A DNA stretch of 64,000 nt. It comes from an uncultured Sphingomonadaceae bacterium. Its GTDB lineage: Bacteria; Pseudomonadota; Alphaproteobacteria; Sphingomonadales; Sphingomonadaceae. Every line of letters starts with the position of its first letter. Position 1 is the first letter of the stretch. The stretch is from assembly GCA_947504025.1 (NCBI GenBank), contig CANNFX010000001.1, positions 1 through 64,000 on the forward strand, given 5' to 3'. The notes under the pieces are model-generated. The model did no database searches and was not told the origin of the DNA. It worked only from the letters and a program-made list of their open reading frames with translations. Shown piece by piece: positions 1-10,378 of the stretch. The position numbers and the translations under genes were made by a program.

Positions 1-1730
1 TTCTGCTTGTCCAGAAGCTTCTTCTTACGGCTGATGTCGCCGCCATAACACTTGGCCGTCACGTCCTTGCGCATTGCCGCAATCGTTTCACGGGCGATGA
101 CTTTGCCGCCGATGGCTGCTTGGATTGGCACCTTAAACAAATGGCGCGGGATCAGGTCTTTCAGCCGTTCGCACATGCCGCGGCCGCGGCTTTCGGCGAC
201 GTCGCGGTGGACGATCATGCTGAGCGCGTCGACCGGTTCGTTATTCACCAGAATGCTCATTTTCACCAGATCGCCTTCGCGCAGGCCGATTTGCTCGTAA
301 TCGAAGCTGGCATAGCCGCGGCTGATCGATTTCAGGCGGTCGTAGAAATCGAACACCACTTCGTTGAGCGGCAGTTCATACGTCACTTGCGCGCGGCCGC
401 CCACGTAAGTCAGGTCTTTCTGGATGCCGCGGCGATCCTGGCACAGTTTCAGGATGCTGCCGAGATGTTCGTCGGGGGTGTAGATCACCGCCTTGATCCA
501 TGGTTCGTCGATCTGTTCGATCCGGCTGGGATCGGGGTAATCGGACGGGTTGTGCAGCATGATCTCGCGCGCGTCGTCGTTGCGGCTCTTGCTCAGCTGG
601 ATACGGTAGACGACCGATGGCGCGGTGGTGATGAGGTCGAGATCATATTCGCGCGTCAGCCGTTCCTGGATAATCTCCAGATGCAGCAGGCCGAGGAAGC
701 CGGCGCGGAAGCCGAAGCCCAGCGCGGCGCTGCTTTCCATTTCGAAGCTGAAGCTGGCATCGTTGAGCCGCAGCTTGCCGATGCTTTCGCGCAGTTTTTC
801 GAAATCCGCCGCGTCGACGGGGAACAGGCCGCAGAACACCACGGGCTGGACTTCCTTATAGCCTTCCAGAGCCTCGGTTGCGCCGCCCTTCACCGTGGTG
901 ATGGTGTCGCCGACCTTGGCCTGTTCGACTTCCTTGATCTGCGCGGTGATAAAGCCGATTTCGCCGGGGCCGAGTTCGGGCAGTTGCTCGATCTTGGGGC
1001 GCATGCAGCCGACGCGGTCGATCAGATGCTGCGTACCGCCTTGCATGAATTTGACGTTCTGGCCCTTCTCGAGCACGCCTTCGAGCACGCGGACGAGGAT
1101 GACCACGCCGAGGTAGGGATCGTACCAGCTGTCGACCAGCATGGCCTTGAGCGGGGCGTCGCGGTCGCCCTTTGGCGGGGGGATTTTGGCGACGATGGCT
1201 TCGAGCGCTTCTTCGATCCCGATGCCCGATTTGGCGGAAGTGAGGACGGCTTCCGATGCGTCGATCCCGATGATGTCTTCGATTTCCTTGCGGACCATTT
1301 CAGGTTCGGCCGCGGGGAGGTCGATTTTGTTGATGACGGGGACGATTTCGTGGTCATGCTCGATGGATTGGTAGACGTTGGCGAGGGTTTGCGCCTCTAC
1401 GCCTTGCGCCGCGTCGACCACCAGCAGCGCGCCTTCGCATGCGGCGAGGGAGCGGGAGACCTCGTAAGCGAAGTCGACATGGCCGGGTGTGTCCATGAGG
1501 TTGAGCTGGTAGGTCTTGCCGTCCTTGGCGGTGTAGTCGAGGCGGACGGTCTGGGCCTTGATGGTAATGCCGCGTTCGCGTTCAATGTCCATGTTATCAA
1601 GGACTTGCTCCGACATCTCGCGCGCGGTCAGGCCGCCAGTGTGTTGGATTAGGCGGTCAGCGAGCGTCGACTTGCCATGGTCGATATGGGCAATGATGCT
1701 AAAGTTACGAATAAGAGCAAGGTCAGTCAT
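1..1730 (-). CDS. lepA: Elongation factor 4 (LepA), 3' end outside window
   Basis: LepA is a translational GTPase that back-translocates stalled ribosomes. About 576 codons are visible from the ATG at 1730. The N-terminus carries the G1 motif AHIDHGKST, then DTPGHVDF (G3) and NKID (G4), and the LepA-specific C-terminal domain is present up to the lysine-rich KKKLLDKQ just at the window edge. Roughly 25 residues are missing beyond position 1, judged from the usual family length near 600. No frameshift is seen. A long open frame on the opposite strand (120-1652) is a shadow of this gene. Confidence 0.97.
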   Translation of the reverse strand, partial: MTDLALIRNFSIIAHIDHGKSTLADRLIQHTGGLTAREMSEQVLDNMDIERERGITIKAQTVRLDYTAKDGKTYQLNLMDTPGHVDFAYEVSRSLAACEGALLVVDAAQGVEAQTLANVYQSIEHDHEIVPVINKIDLPAAEPEMVRKEIEDIIGIDASEAVLTSAKSGIGIEEALEAIVAKIPPPKGDRDAPLKAMLVDSWYDPYLGVVILVRVLEGVLEKGQNVKFMQGGTQHLIDRVGCMRPKIEQLPELGPGEIGFITAQIKEVEQAKVGDTITTVKGGATEALEGYKEVQPVVFCGLFPVDAADFEKLRESIGKLRLNDASFSFEMESSAALGFGFRAGFLGLLHLEIIQERLTREYDLDLITTAPSVVYRIQLSKSRNDDAREIMLHNPSDYPDPSRIEQIDEPWIKAVIYTPDEHLGSILKLCQDRRGIQKDLTYVGGRAQVTYELPLNEVVFDFYDRLKSISRGYASFDYEQIGLREGDLVKMSILVNNEPVDALSMIVHRDVAESRGRGMCERLKDLIPRHLFKVPIQAAIGGKVIARETIAAMRKDVTAKCYGGDISRKKKLLDKQ

Positions 1731-1789
1731 TCCGGCCCCTTAGCGGGGTAAGAATGCGATGTCAGCAAAGCATTGAATACAGCGTCAGC

Positions 1790-4510
1790 TCAACCTGCTT
1801 TGCGGAGTGATCGTTGCACAACTTCTCCGCCCTGCACCTTCCCGGCAGCGTTTAACTTTACCGGGTTGGTAAATTCGACGCCCATACGATCCTTTGTGCA
1901 CCAACGTGTTGTCGCAGTGACCGTTTGTGTTTCACTGAGCGCGATAGTGAAGATGGTGCCGACTGGAACGTTCCACAAACCTTCAACCAATGCGCCAGTG
2001 GTCGAGATATTACGGATGGTACCATTATAAAACTGTCCATCATGGTCGAGCACGATTTTACGGAGCATCGTCTGCCTTGATGCACGAGCGGATCGCGGTC
2101 CCTTGGCCAACGCCTGAAGCCCGGAATCAAGGCGTTCCAAAGCCGCCTCGGCACTAAGCGCCTTTTCGTAAATATAGCCCTGAATATGACTGCATCCGTG
2201 CATTCGGACGAGATCCAGTTCATCCAGCGTTTCTACGCCCTCAGCAGTGGTGTCCATACCAAGCGCCTGCGCTAGGCTGGTGATCGATGCAATGATCGCA
2301 CCATTGCGGCTGCCTGGCTCTGTAGCGCCCCGTACAAAACTCTGGTCAATCTTGATCTTATCAAACGGTGCCTTCTTCAAATATCCAAGTGAAGAGTAAC
2401 CCGTTCCGAAATCATCCAAGGCCAACCGTACGCCGACACCTTTCAAGGCAGCGAACATAGCGTCCGTGCCTTCGTCATCGTTTAGGAAAACACTCTCAGT
2501 GATTTCAAGCTCCAGCCGCGAGGGATGAATACCGCTCTGCGCAAGTGCGCTTGTAACAATGGAGGGTAGTTGCGGGTTAGCGAACTGTAGCGGCGAGACG
2601 TTAACTGCGCAGCGGACATTCTCGGGCCATTTCGCCAGATCATGACAGGCAGTCCGCAGCGCCCACTCGCCAATAGCGCCGATCAAACCGGCATCTTCGG
2701 CAATCGGAACGAATTTCCCTGGAGAAACCCAACCATGTTTCGGATGATTCCAGCGCAGCAACGCCTCGAAACCAGAAATTTGCTCAGTCGCAGTGAGGAC
2801 CACCGGTTGATAGAATAGCTCAAGCCCGCCTTGCGAAATCGCATCACGCAGATCACCTTCAAGCTGGCTACGTTCCTCGGCAGCAGAATGTAGGTCACTG
2901 GAATAGAAGTGATATCGGCCTCTGCCGCCATCCTTCGCAGCATAGAGCGCAAGATCGGAATTACGGATCAGAGATTCGCTAGTGACTCCGTTGGCAGGGG
3001 ATCTCGCAATACCAAGCGAAGCGCCAATAACGACCCGCTGACCATCAATCGAATATGGCTGAGACAGACTGCCAATAATTTCATGTGCGAGATTGCCCAA
3101 CTTTTCAGTCTCCTCCCGCCCAGGAATGAGAACCTCAAATTCGTCTCCGCCCAATCGACCTACGCGACCAAGCTTACCAACGGCCGCCTCCAACCGCTGA
3201 GCGACCTGCTTGAGCAACGCATCGCCCGCCGGATGACCCATGGAATCGTTCACCTGCTTAAACCGATCAAGATCGATCAGGAATATCGCGCATTCACGTT
3301 GAGATTCCTGAGGCGCCGCCAGAATTTTCTCAAGCGATTGCGCCAATTGAAAGCGGTTCGCCAATCCGGTTAGTGAATCGTAATGCGCAAGCCTTGAAGC
3401 ATTTTCCTGGCTACGCTTCTTCTCGGTCAAGTCGGTGCCTGATCCACGGAAGCCCACAAAATTTTGGAAAGTGTCATACATTGGCCGGCCGCTAACAGAC
3501 CACCAGCGTTCTTCATCCACGCGCGCAGCCCTAACGGGCAGTTCATGAAAAGAAGAACGAGCAGAAAGATGGAAGGTCAACGTTCGTTCACCCTCTTGCC
3601 GATCTTCGCCAAGGTTAAAAATCTGAAGAAACGGCTTCCCGATCAACTCCTTTTGAGATCGGCCCAAAGTACGCGCCACCCGGGGCGAAACATAGCTGAG
3701 CAGACCGCGCCGATCGGTCTCCCAAAACCAGCCCAGCCCTGCATCCTCATACTCATTCAACATTGAACGGTATCGGTTATGATGGCGGCGCTGTTCTTCC
3801 CGCCGGGACCGAGCTGACTTTTCGAGCAACAGCTGACGGCGTGCCACTACGATTATAACCACTGTTGAAAGACCCAGCGCGGTTAACGCTTCATAAGTAC
3901 CATCCATGATCGCGACGGGTGCCCATGCACACATGATCGCAACGAACAGTACAGGCAGTCGCTGGCTTAGAAAGGTTGAACTAAACGCATTGAGCGAGAT
4001 CAGCGCGGCCACACCCCAACGCCAATCAAGCAACCCCGAATGCATCCAGTAACTCTGAGCGAAACCGGCCAACAACGTTGGCAAGAAAATCGACCACGTT
4101 ACGGCAAGCGCGACCAGTTGTTTTGGCCGTTCTTGTTCGCGTTCCCAACCAACAAGCCACTTGCCCGAAGATGCGGCGGCGGCAGCAGCGAATATCGAAA
4201 TAATGGTTGGCCAAGGCGCCAAATCAAACGTCAGCAACACGCCCGCCCCGAGGGAACCAAGCATGACGAAGCCCATCAAATACCAGCCTGAAGGTATAAC
4301 GGTGAGATGAGTTTTGGGTTGGATTTTCACCGAATGTCGGCGTTCCGCATTGATACGGCGCTGCAGCTCTGGGCGCCTGATTTCAGTCAAGTTCTTTGGA
4401 GGTTCTGCTGATACCTGTTCGGACAATGCCGACGGCACAAGTGGGGCAGCGCTGTCATGCGCTGCCGAGCCGGTTAGTTCCGGCTGAATCTGTTGTGGTA
4501 CCCCGCCCAT
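1790..4510 (-). CDS. Membrane GGDEF-EAL protein with PAS and C-terminal PilZ domains
   Basis: A 906-residue cyclic-di-GMP turnover protein. About five to six hydrophobic helices lie at residues 74-225, followed by a PAS-like region (about 250-365), a GGDEF domain (GGDEF at 454-458), an EAL domain (EALLRW near 582, DDFGTG at 699-704, AEGVET near 757, QGY near 776) and a PilZ-like end (IRNISTTG near 830). The EAL catalytic residues look intact, so phosphodiesterase activity is likely. The GGDEF signature is intact but the RxxD inhibitory site normally five residues upstream is absent. The PilZ arginine motif reads RQTMLR, one residue longer than the usual RxxxR. It is divergent from the PHA operon. 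Whether it makes, breaks or only senses c-di-GMP is not decided by sequence. Confidence 0.93.
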   Translation of the reverse strand: MGGVPQQIQPELTGSAAHDSAAPLVPSALSEQVSAEPPKNLTEIRRPELQRRINAERRHSVKIQPKTHLTVIPSGWYLMGFVMLGSLGAGVLLTFDLAPWPTIISIFAAAAAASSGKWLVGWEREQERPKQLVALAVTWSIFLPTLLAGFAQSYWMHSGLLDWRWGVAALISLNAFSSTFLSQRLPVLFVAIMCAWAPVAIMDGTYEALTALGLSTVVIIVVARRQLLLEKSARSRREEQRRHHNRYRSMLNEYEDAGLGWFWETDRRGLLSYVSPRVARTLGRSQKELIGKPFLQIFNLGEDRQEGERTLTFHLSARSSFHELPVRAARVDEERWWSVSGRPMYDTFQNFVGFRGSGTDLTEKKRSQENASRLAHYDSLTGLANRFQLAQSLEKILAAPQESQRECAIFLIDLDRFKQVNDSMGHPAGDALLKQVAQRLEAAVGKLGRVGRLGGDEFEVLIPGREETEKLGNLAHEIIGSLSQPYSIDGQRVVIGASLGIARSPANGVTSESLIRNSDLALYAAKDGGRGRYHFYSSDLHSAAEERSQLEGDLRDAISQGGLELFYQPVVLTATEQISGFEALLRWNHPKHGWVSPGKFVPIAEDAGLIGAIGEWALRTACHDLAKWPENVRCAVNVSPLQFANPQLPSIVTSALAQSGIHPSRLELEITESVFLNDDEGTDAMFAALKGVGVRLALDDFGTGYSSLGYLKKAPFDKIKIDQSFVRGATEPGSRNGAIIASITSLAQALGMDTTAEGVETLDELDLVRMHGCSHIQGYIYEKALSAEAALERLDSGLQALAKGPRSARASRQTMLRKIVLDHDGQFYNGTIRNISTTGALVEGLWNVPVGTIFTIALSETQTVTATTRWCTKDRMGVEFTNPVKLNAAGKVQGGEVVQRSLRKAG

Positions 4511-4673
4511 CTGTTCGCGGTGCCAGATTTCTGTTTTGAAACGGTTAACACCGCAGTCACGAATTCGCTCAAATCCGAGATTTAGCAGACTTAAACTCTG
4601 CCCAACTTGCCAACCCCATGGCTGCCGTGCATGAATGGCAAAAAAGGCGGTAGACAGCCTTACGGGGAGCTAA

Positions 4674-6368
4674 ATGGCAGATCGTACGACGTTAGAGAAC
4701 GAAGCGGCACAATCAACTACTGCATTGGGGCCGATGATCGGTCTAGCGCGCGAAGATTTCGTCGGGGCCATTGCTCTACTATTACGCGAAACTGCATCAG
4801 ACCCAGCGCGTAGCCTGAAACACGCGCGGTCGGTCGGCGAAGACATGGTCAAGATCATGACCGGCAAGTCAGAACTCGCGCCCGATCCCAAAGACAAACG
4901 TTTCAAAGATCCGGCCTGGCAGTACAACCCCTTCTTCCGTGCGGGTGCACAATATTTCCTCGCTGTTCAAAAGGGTATGAGCAACTGGCTCGAAGATCTG
5001 GAACTGGATGAACTGGAACGCGACCGCGCTAATTTCATCTCAAACATCATTATCGACAGCCTCGCGCCGACTAACAGCCTGATGGGCAATCCCACTGCCC
5101 AAAAACGCCTGATCGATAGTGGCGGCCTTAGCCTCGTGAAAGGGCTCAAGAACGCCTATAATGACATGGTTTATAACAAGGGTATGGTCAGTCAAGTCGA
5201 CAAACGGCCTTTCAAACTGGGTGAAAATGTCGCGATTTCAAAAGGCTCGGTGGTCCTTCGCACTGAAATGATGGAGCTAGTGCATTACGCGCCAACGACC
5301 GACGAGGTTCATGAAGTTCCGCAACTGACTATCCCGCCTCAAATCAACAAGATGTATATCAACGATCTGACACCCGATAAGTCGGTCGTGAAATATCAAC
5401 TCGATAACGGCATCCAGACATTTGTTATCAGTTGGCGCAATCCGTCGAAGGATCAGGGCCACTGGGACATGGCTGATTACATCAAGTCCTGCCGTGAAGC
5501 GATGGAAGCGGTTGCCGCCATTACAAAGTCGAAGAAGGTCAACGTTTCAGCAGGGTGCTCTGGCGGTCAGACAGCGGCATTGCTGGCGAGCAAGCTCGCT
5601 GCAGACGGTGACAGTCTTCTCGGTTCGCTAACGCTAATGGTATGCGTGTTGCACCCAAAGCAGAACGACATCGAGGCTGGATCGCTGGTCAGCGAGAATG
5701 GAATGCAACTGGCGCGCGGCCGCGCAGCAAAGAAAGGCGTGATTGAGGGGGATTCCCTGGCACGCGGTTTCGCTTGGCTGAGACCAAACGATCTTATCTG
5801 GAACTACGTCATCAATAACTACTTGCTCGGCGAAGATCCGCCAGCGTTCGATGTACTGTTCTGGAATGCCGATGCAACCAACTTGTCCGCCAGTTTGATG
5901 GGGGATTTCCTGACATTGTTTGAAACGCTCGCCTTTACCAAAAAGGGTGAAGTCGAGATGGCCGATCATAAGATCGATCTTTCGAAAGTGAAAAGCGATC
6001 TCTTCATCCTCGGCGGCGTAACCGACCATATAACGCCGTGGAAAGCGACTTATCGTTCGACACAGTTGTTTGGCTCGAAGGATATCACCTATGTCCTCAG
6101 TCAAGCTGGACATATGCAGGCGATCCTCAACCCTCCGGGCAACCCCAAGGCGAAGTATTACGTTCAAAAGAAGGACGGCAAGCTTCCCGGAACAGCCGAT
6201 GAATGGCTACAGGGTACCGAAGAAACGCCAGGCAGTTGGTGGCCCCATTGGTTGGGATGGGTTCAAGACCGATCTGGCAAATTGAAAGCCGCACCCAAGA
6301 AGCAAGGCAACACAAAATACAAGCCGCTAGACCCGGCACCGGGCCTCTACGTACTCGAAGAACGCTGA
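4674..6368 (+). CDS. phaC: Poly(3-hydroxyalkanoate) synthase, class II-like
   Basis: Polymerises (R)-3-hydroxyacyl-CoA into storage polyester at the granule surface. At 564 residues it has the size of the pseudomonad single-subunit (class II) enzymes. The lipase-like box SAGCSGG places the catalytic Cys at 295; Asp451 (GGVTDH) and His480 (SQAGH) complete the triad at the spacing known for class II synthases. A good ribosome site (GGGGAG) lies five bases before the ATG. No PhaE or PhaR partner is adjacent, which agrees with a single-subunit enzyme. The next gene is a PhaZ-type depolymerase, the same pairing as in Pseudomonas phaC1-phaZ. Substrate chain length cannot be read from sequence alone. 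Confidence 0.9.
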   Translation: MADRTTLENEAAQSTTALGPMIGLAREDFVGAIALLLRETASDPARSLKHARSVGEDMVKIMTGKSELAPDPKDKRFKDPAWQYNPFFRAGAQYFLAVQKGMSNWLEDLELDELERDRANFISNIIIDSLAPTNSLMGNPTAQKRLIDSGGLSLVKGLKNAYNDMVYNKGMVSQVDKRPFKLGENVAISKGSVVLRTEMMELVHYAPTTDEVHEVPQLTIPPQINKMYINDLTPDKSVVKYQLDNGIQTFVISWRNPSKDQGHWDMADYIKSCREAMEAVAAITKSKKVNVSAGCSGGQTAALLASKLAADGDSLLGSLTLMVCVLHPKQNDIEAGSLVSENGMQLARGRAAKKGVIEGDSLARGFAWLRPNDLIWNYVINNYLLGEDPPAFDVLFWNADATNLSASLMGDFLTLFETLAFTKKGEVEMADHKIDLSKVKSDLFILGGVTDHITPWKATYRSTQLFGSKDITYVLSQAGHMQAILNPPGNPKAKYYVQKKDGKLPGTADEWLQGTEETPGSWWPHWLGWVQDRSGKLKAAPKKQGNTKYKPLDPAPGLYVLEER

Positions 6369-6402
6369 GCGCCCTGCCCTGTGAAATTTCAAGGAATTCG
6401 AT

Positions 6403-7251
6403 TTGAGTGATCCGATGAGCACTGCCGAAGTTACGATGGAAAATGTCGGCGGACGGACCTTGCGTGTTGCACGCTGGCGTATGGATATGGAGAGCGCACA
6501 TCCGCCGATCTTGTTCTTCAATGGCATTGGAGCCAACATCGAAGCTGTAGCGCCAATGGCCGAGGCATTCGATGATCGTGCATTCATCATGTTTGACATG
6601 CCAGGCATCGGCGGATCACCTCAACCAATTGTGCCCTATAACGTCGTCACCATGGCATGGACTTCGGCACAGTTACTCGACAAACTCGGCATTGATACGG
6701 TCGATGTGATGGGAATTAGTTGGGGCGGCGGAATGGCCCAACATTTTGCAATCCAACATCCGGGGCGAACGCGCCGGCTGGTGCTTATCGCAACGAGCGC
6801 GGGCATGCTGATGATGCCGGGCAACCCCAAAGCGCTGACCAAGATGGCCAACCCGCGCCGTTACGTCGACCCCGAATTCATGATGAAGAATTTCGAGACC
6901 CTATATGGTGAAGGTCTTGGCAAGGGGCCAGGTAAGAAGAGCCATATGTCGCGCCTGACACCGCCAACGCCGCGTGGATATATGTATCAGCTACTGGCGA
7001 TGCTGGGCTGGACCAGCGCACCTGCGCTACCCTTTATGAAAAAGGACACGCTAATCCTGATGGGCGACGATGATCAGATCGTCCCGCTCGCCAATGGCAA
7101 GTTCCTCAACTCCCTCATTCCAAACAGCGAGTTGGTGGTGATAGAAGGCGGCGGACATCTGTTTCTGCTTAGCCATAAGGAGGAATCGCTCAGCAAGATG
7201 CGCGAATTCCTCGACGCACCAGATGCAGCGGAACTTTCCGAAGCGGCCTGA
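6403..7251 (+). CDS. phaZ: Intracellular PHA depolymerase (alpha/beta hydrolase)
   Basis: A 282-residue alpha/beta hydrolase that closely resembles the intracellular medium-chain PHA depolymerase of pseudomonads: FNGIGAN near residue 39, nucleophile box GISWGGG with Ser106, acidic residues GDDD at 221-224 and GGGHLF with His252. It should release hydroxyacids from the stored polymer. The start is a TTG at 6403, chosen because AAGGA sits seven bases upstream; an ATG at 6415 (MSTAEV) is the alternative but is too far from that site. It is 34 bases downstream of phaC and overlaps the next gene by one base (TGATG), so the genes are probably cotranscribed. Confidence 0.88.
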   Translation: MSDPMSTAEVTMENVGGRTLRVARWRMDMESAHPPILFFNGIGANIEAVAPMAEAFDDRAFIMFDMPGIGGSPQPIVPYNVVTMAWTSAQLLDKLGIDTVDVMGISWGGGMAQHFAIQHPGRTRRLVLIATSAGMLMMPGNPKALTKMANPRRYVDPEFMMKNFETLYGEGLGKGPGKKSHMSRLTPPTPRGYMYQLLAMLGWTSAPALPFMKKDTLILMGDDDQIVPLANGKFLNSLIPNSELVVIEGGGHLFLLSHKEESLSKMREFLDAPDAAELSEAA

Positions 7252-8570
7252 TGCGGCACATTGCGATCATCGGCTCCGGTCCAGCCGGATATTACACGGC
7301 GGAAGCCGCGGCCAAACATTGGGGTGATGATGTTCGCGTCGATGTTTTCGACACGTTACCAGTCCCTTATGGATTGATCCGAACAGGTGTTGCGCCTGAC
7401 CATCAGTCGATAAAGGGGGTTTCTCGCCGGTACGAAAAAACCGCTTTAACGGACAACGTCCGCTTCGTAGGCAACGTCACTGTTGGGCAGGACATTACGA
7501 TCCCTGAACTTCAGGAGTTGTATGATGCAGTCGTGCTCGCAACCGGCGCTCCCAACGATCGCGAATTGGGAATGGAAGGTGAAAGCCTCGCCAACGTGTT
7601 CGGCAGTGCGGCTTTTGTCGGCTGGTACAACGGCCATCCACAATTTGCCGACCTTGCACCTGACCTATCGGGCAAACATGCCGTAGTGATCGGTATGGGC
7701 AATGTCGCGCTGGACGTGGCGCGCATCCTTTCGAAGACTGAGACTGAATTCGCAGGCAGCGACATTGTCGGCCATGCACTAGGTCTATTGCGCGCTTCAA
7801 AGTTAGAAAAGATCACCATTCTGGGCCGCCGTGGCCCGCATCAGGTTGCGATGACGCCGAAGGAGCTCGGCGAATTGCTGCATCTGGAGCGTGCGACGCC
7901 GCGCGTTGATACAGAAGATTTGCCTGATGAGGCAGAAGACGCAATCCTCGAGCCAGGCGCCCGCAAGTCAGTCACACATTTGCGCAGCTTTGCCGCCATC
8001 CCCGAAAGCGTACACGCAGATGCGAAGATCGAGATCTATTTCGATCTCTACGCCAGCCCAACGGCAATGCAGGGCGATGGTAAAGTAGCCACGGTTGAAG
8101 TCGAACGAACTACAGTCGAAAAAGGCCGCGCGATCGGCACTGGCGAGATGTATTCCGTCCCCGCCGACCTGGTGGTTAGCTGTATTGGTTACCGGACCTC
8201 ACCGATCCCCGATGTACCATTTGACCAGCGCGCAGGACGTTTTGCCAATGATGAAGGTCGTATTCTGACAGGTCTCTATTGCGTTGGCTGGGCCCGTAGA
8301 GGGCCTACTGGCACTATCGGCACAAATAGGCCCGACGGCTATGGGATGATAGAAAAGATCGCAGAGGACGCCGATGGCGGTCTTCTAGGCTCAGGCCGAA
8401 AGGCGGGCCGTGAAGGCTTTGATGCTCTGGCAGCTGCGCGCAATCTGGACGTCGTAACCTTCAGCGACTGGAAGAAGATCGAAGAAGCCGAAGCCGCCGC
8501 CGCAAGAGACGGCGCACCGCGCGAAAAATTCGTCGACATCGAAGCCATGATCGCCGCACGCGGAAGTTAG
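7251..8570 (+). CDS. Ferredoxin/adrenodoxin-NADP+ reductase, FprA type
   Basis: A 439-residue FAD flavoprotein of the adrenodoxin reductase family, which moves electrons from NADPH to ferredoxin. The FAD fold starts at once (GSGPAG, residues 8-13), the NADP fold has GMGNVA at 148-153 and the arginine pair in LGRRGP at 191-196, and the family signature GWARRGPTGTIGTNRPDG lies at 346-363. The ATG overlaps the phaZ stop by one base. Finding it inside a PHA gene run is unusual; it may supply electrons to a monooxygenase or Rieske oxygenase elsewhere (a Rieske gene begins at 63432), but that link is only inference. Confidence 0.9.
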   Translation: MRHIAIIGSGPAGYYTAEAAAKHWGDDVRVDVFDTLPVPYGLIRTGVAPDHQSIKGVSRRYEKTALTDNVRFVGNVTVGQDITIPELQELYDAVVLATGAPNDRELGMEGESLANVFGSAAFVGWYNGHPQFADLAPDLSGKHAVVIGMGNVALDVARILSKTETEFAGSDIVGHALGLLRASKLEKITILGRRGPHQVAMTPKELGELLHLERATPRVDTEDLPDEAEDAILEPGARKSVTHLRSFAAIPESVHADAKIEIYFDLYASPTAMQGDGKVATVEVERTTVEKGRAIGTGEMYSVPADLVVSCIGYRTSPIPDVPFDQRAGRFANDEGRILTGLYCVGWARRGPTGTIGTNRPDGYGMIEKIAEDADGGLLGSGRKAGREGFDALAAARNLDVVTFSDWKKIEEAEAAAARDGAPREKFVDIEAMIAARGS

Positions 8571-8591
8571 AAACCAACCGGAGCCGAGACA

Positions 8592-10346
8592 ATGCCAGCA
8601 TTCGACCTGATCATCCGCAATGGAACCATCGTGGACGGAACTGGCGATGAACGCTTTTCTGGCGACGTGGCGATCAAGGATGGCGTAATCGCACAGGTTG
8701 GCGAAGTGCACGGCGATGCGACTGAAGAAATTGACGCAGGCGGTCATCTGATTACTCCCGGCTTCGTCGATATTCACACACATTACGACGGCCAGGCGAC
8801 CTGGGATCAGGAAATGGCGCCCTCCAGCTGGCACGGCGTCACAACGGTGGTGATGGGCAATTGCGGTGTTGGCTTTGCCCCCGCCTCCCCGGAACGTCAC
8901 GAATGGTTGATCAGCCTTATGGAGGGTGTCGAGGATATTCCCGGCACTGCTCTCGCCGAAGGTATGACATGGGATTGGGAAACCTTCCCCGAATATCTGG
9001 ATGCGCTGGAAAAACTGCCCCGCACCATCGATGTCGGGACCCACGTTCCACACGGCGCAGTGCGCGCTTACGTTCTTGGTGACCGCGAACAACCCGGCGC
9101 CGTCCCGACCGCCGATGACATGGCAAAAATGTCCGAGATCGTCGAAGAAGGCGTTCGAGCCGGTGCGCTCGGCTTCTCGACAAGCCGAACGGTGCTCCAC
9201 AAGTCAGTTGACGGCGAACTGGTTCCCGGAACGACCGCTACACCCGAAGAACTCATAACCATTGGCCGCGCCATGGGACGCGTCGGTTATGGCGTTTTCG
9301 AAATGGCTAGCGATTTGCAGCGTGACTGGAACGAGTTCGAGTGGATGGGTAACCTGAGCCGCGAAACCGGATTGCCGGTCACCTTCGCCGCCCTGCAATC
9401 AATCGCGAAGGAACTGACGCTAGACGAACAAATCTCGACGATGCGCGCACAGAACGACAATGGCGCCAACATCGTCGCCCAGATCGCCTTGCGCGGCAAC
9501 GGGATCGTGATGGCATGGCAGGGCAGTGTAAACCCGTTCGTTTACCGCCCAAGCTGGCGAGCAATTTCCGAACTGCCGTGGGATCAGCAGAAGGCGAAAC
9601 TGCTCGATCCAACTTTCAAGAAGCAGCTCCTTTCAGAAGCAAATGACTATTCCGAAGCACCGCAAGATATCCTGCCGGTCGTGATGGTCGTCACCCAAGG
9701 CTGGGCGCTCCAATATGAAATGGACCCGGATTTTGATTACGAGCCTGAGCAATCTGCCAGTCTGAATTCGCGGGCCAATGCGAAAGGCATCGACCCGCAG
9801 GAATATGCTTACGACCTGATGTGCAGCGATGACGGCAAGGGCTTTATCTACCTGCCCATCCTCAATTATCAGGATGGTAATCTCGATTTTCTCCACGACC
9901 TCCAGCATTCAGCCGACTGCGTGAACTCGCTATCGGATGGCGGCGCCCATTGCGGAACGATCTGCGACGCGGCCAGCCCGACATTTATGCTGGAACATTG
10001 GGTGCGGGACCGCAAACGCGGTGACCGCATTTCGCTGGAACTCGCAATAAAACGCCAATGTCTCGACACTGCCAAGCTATATGGACTCGAAGATCGCGGC
10101 GTTATTGCGCCCGGCTATCTCGCCGATCTCAACATCATCGATTTTGAACGGTTGAAGCTCGGCAAACCATGGCTTGCCTTTGACCTTCCTGCTGGCGGCA
10201 AGCGCTTGTTACAAAAGGCCGATGGCTATGTTGCCACGATCAAGAATGGCCAAGTGACATTCCGTGAAGGAAAGTGGACCGGCTCGACACCGGGCGGACT
10301 AATCCGTGGCCCGCAGCAGGCAGAAATGGCCGAAGCGGCAGAATAG
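8592..10346 (+). CDS. Amidohydrolase, N-acyl-D-amino-acid deacylase family
   Basis: A 584-residue metal-dependent amidohydrolase. Metal ligands are visible in [10 protein letters not shown] (His62, His64) and in GNCGVGFAP (Cys91), the latter being the cysteine ligand typical of D-aminoacylases; SDGGAH in the C-terminal half supplies the catalytic Asp, and the end ([10 protein letters not shown]) has the usual composite-domain signature. It is longer than classical D-aminoacylases (about 480), so the substrate may not be an N-acyl-D-amino acid. It follows the reductase by 21 bases and is the last gene of the run, ahead of a hairpin. Confidence 0.85.
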   Translation: MPAFDLIIRNGTIVDGTGDERFSGDVAIKDGVIAQVGEVHGDATEEIDAGGHLITPGFVDIHTHYDGQATWDQEMAPSSWHGVTTVVMGNCGVGFAPASPERHEWLISLMEGVEDIPGTALAEGMTWDWETFPEYLDALEKLPRTIDVGTHVPHGAVRAYVLGDREQPGAVPTADDMAKMSEIVEEGVRAGALGFSTSRTVLHKSVDGELVPGTTATPEELITIGRAMGRVGYGVFEMASDLQRDWNEFEWMGNLSRETGLPVTFAALQSIAKELTLDEQISTMRAQNDNGANIVAQIALRGNGIVMAWQGSVNPFVYRPSWRAISELPWDQQKAKLLDPTFKKQLLSEANDYSEAPQDILPVVMVVTQGWALQYEMDPDFDYEPEQSASLNSRANAKGIDPQEYAYDLMCSDDGKGFIYLPILNYQDGNLDFLHDLQHSADCVNSLSDGGAHCGTICDAASPTFMLEHWVRDRKRGDRISLELAIKRQCLDTAKLYGLEDRGVIAPGYLADLNIIDFERLKLGKPWLAFDLPAGGKRLLQKADGYVATIKNGQVTFREGKWTGSTPGGLIRGPQQAEMAEAAE

Positions 10347-10369
10347 GCGGACGCTTGGAAGCGCCCGCC
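10346..10369 (+). terminator. Hairpin between convergent genes, possible terminator
   Basis: GGCGG-A-CGCT pairs with AGCG-C-CCGCC around a four-base loop (one A/C mismatch), directly after the amidohydrolase stop. A run of four T follows only after seven bases, so this is a weak intrinsic terminator at best. It lies between two convergent transcription units. Confidence 0.45.
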
Positions 10370-10378
10370 TACCGTGTT

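Noticed and set aside
120..1652. A 510-residue open frame on the plus strand.
   Set aside because: It is the exact antisense of lepA, has no recognisable domain and a composition dictated by lepA codon use.
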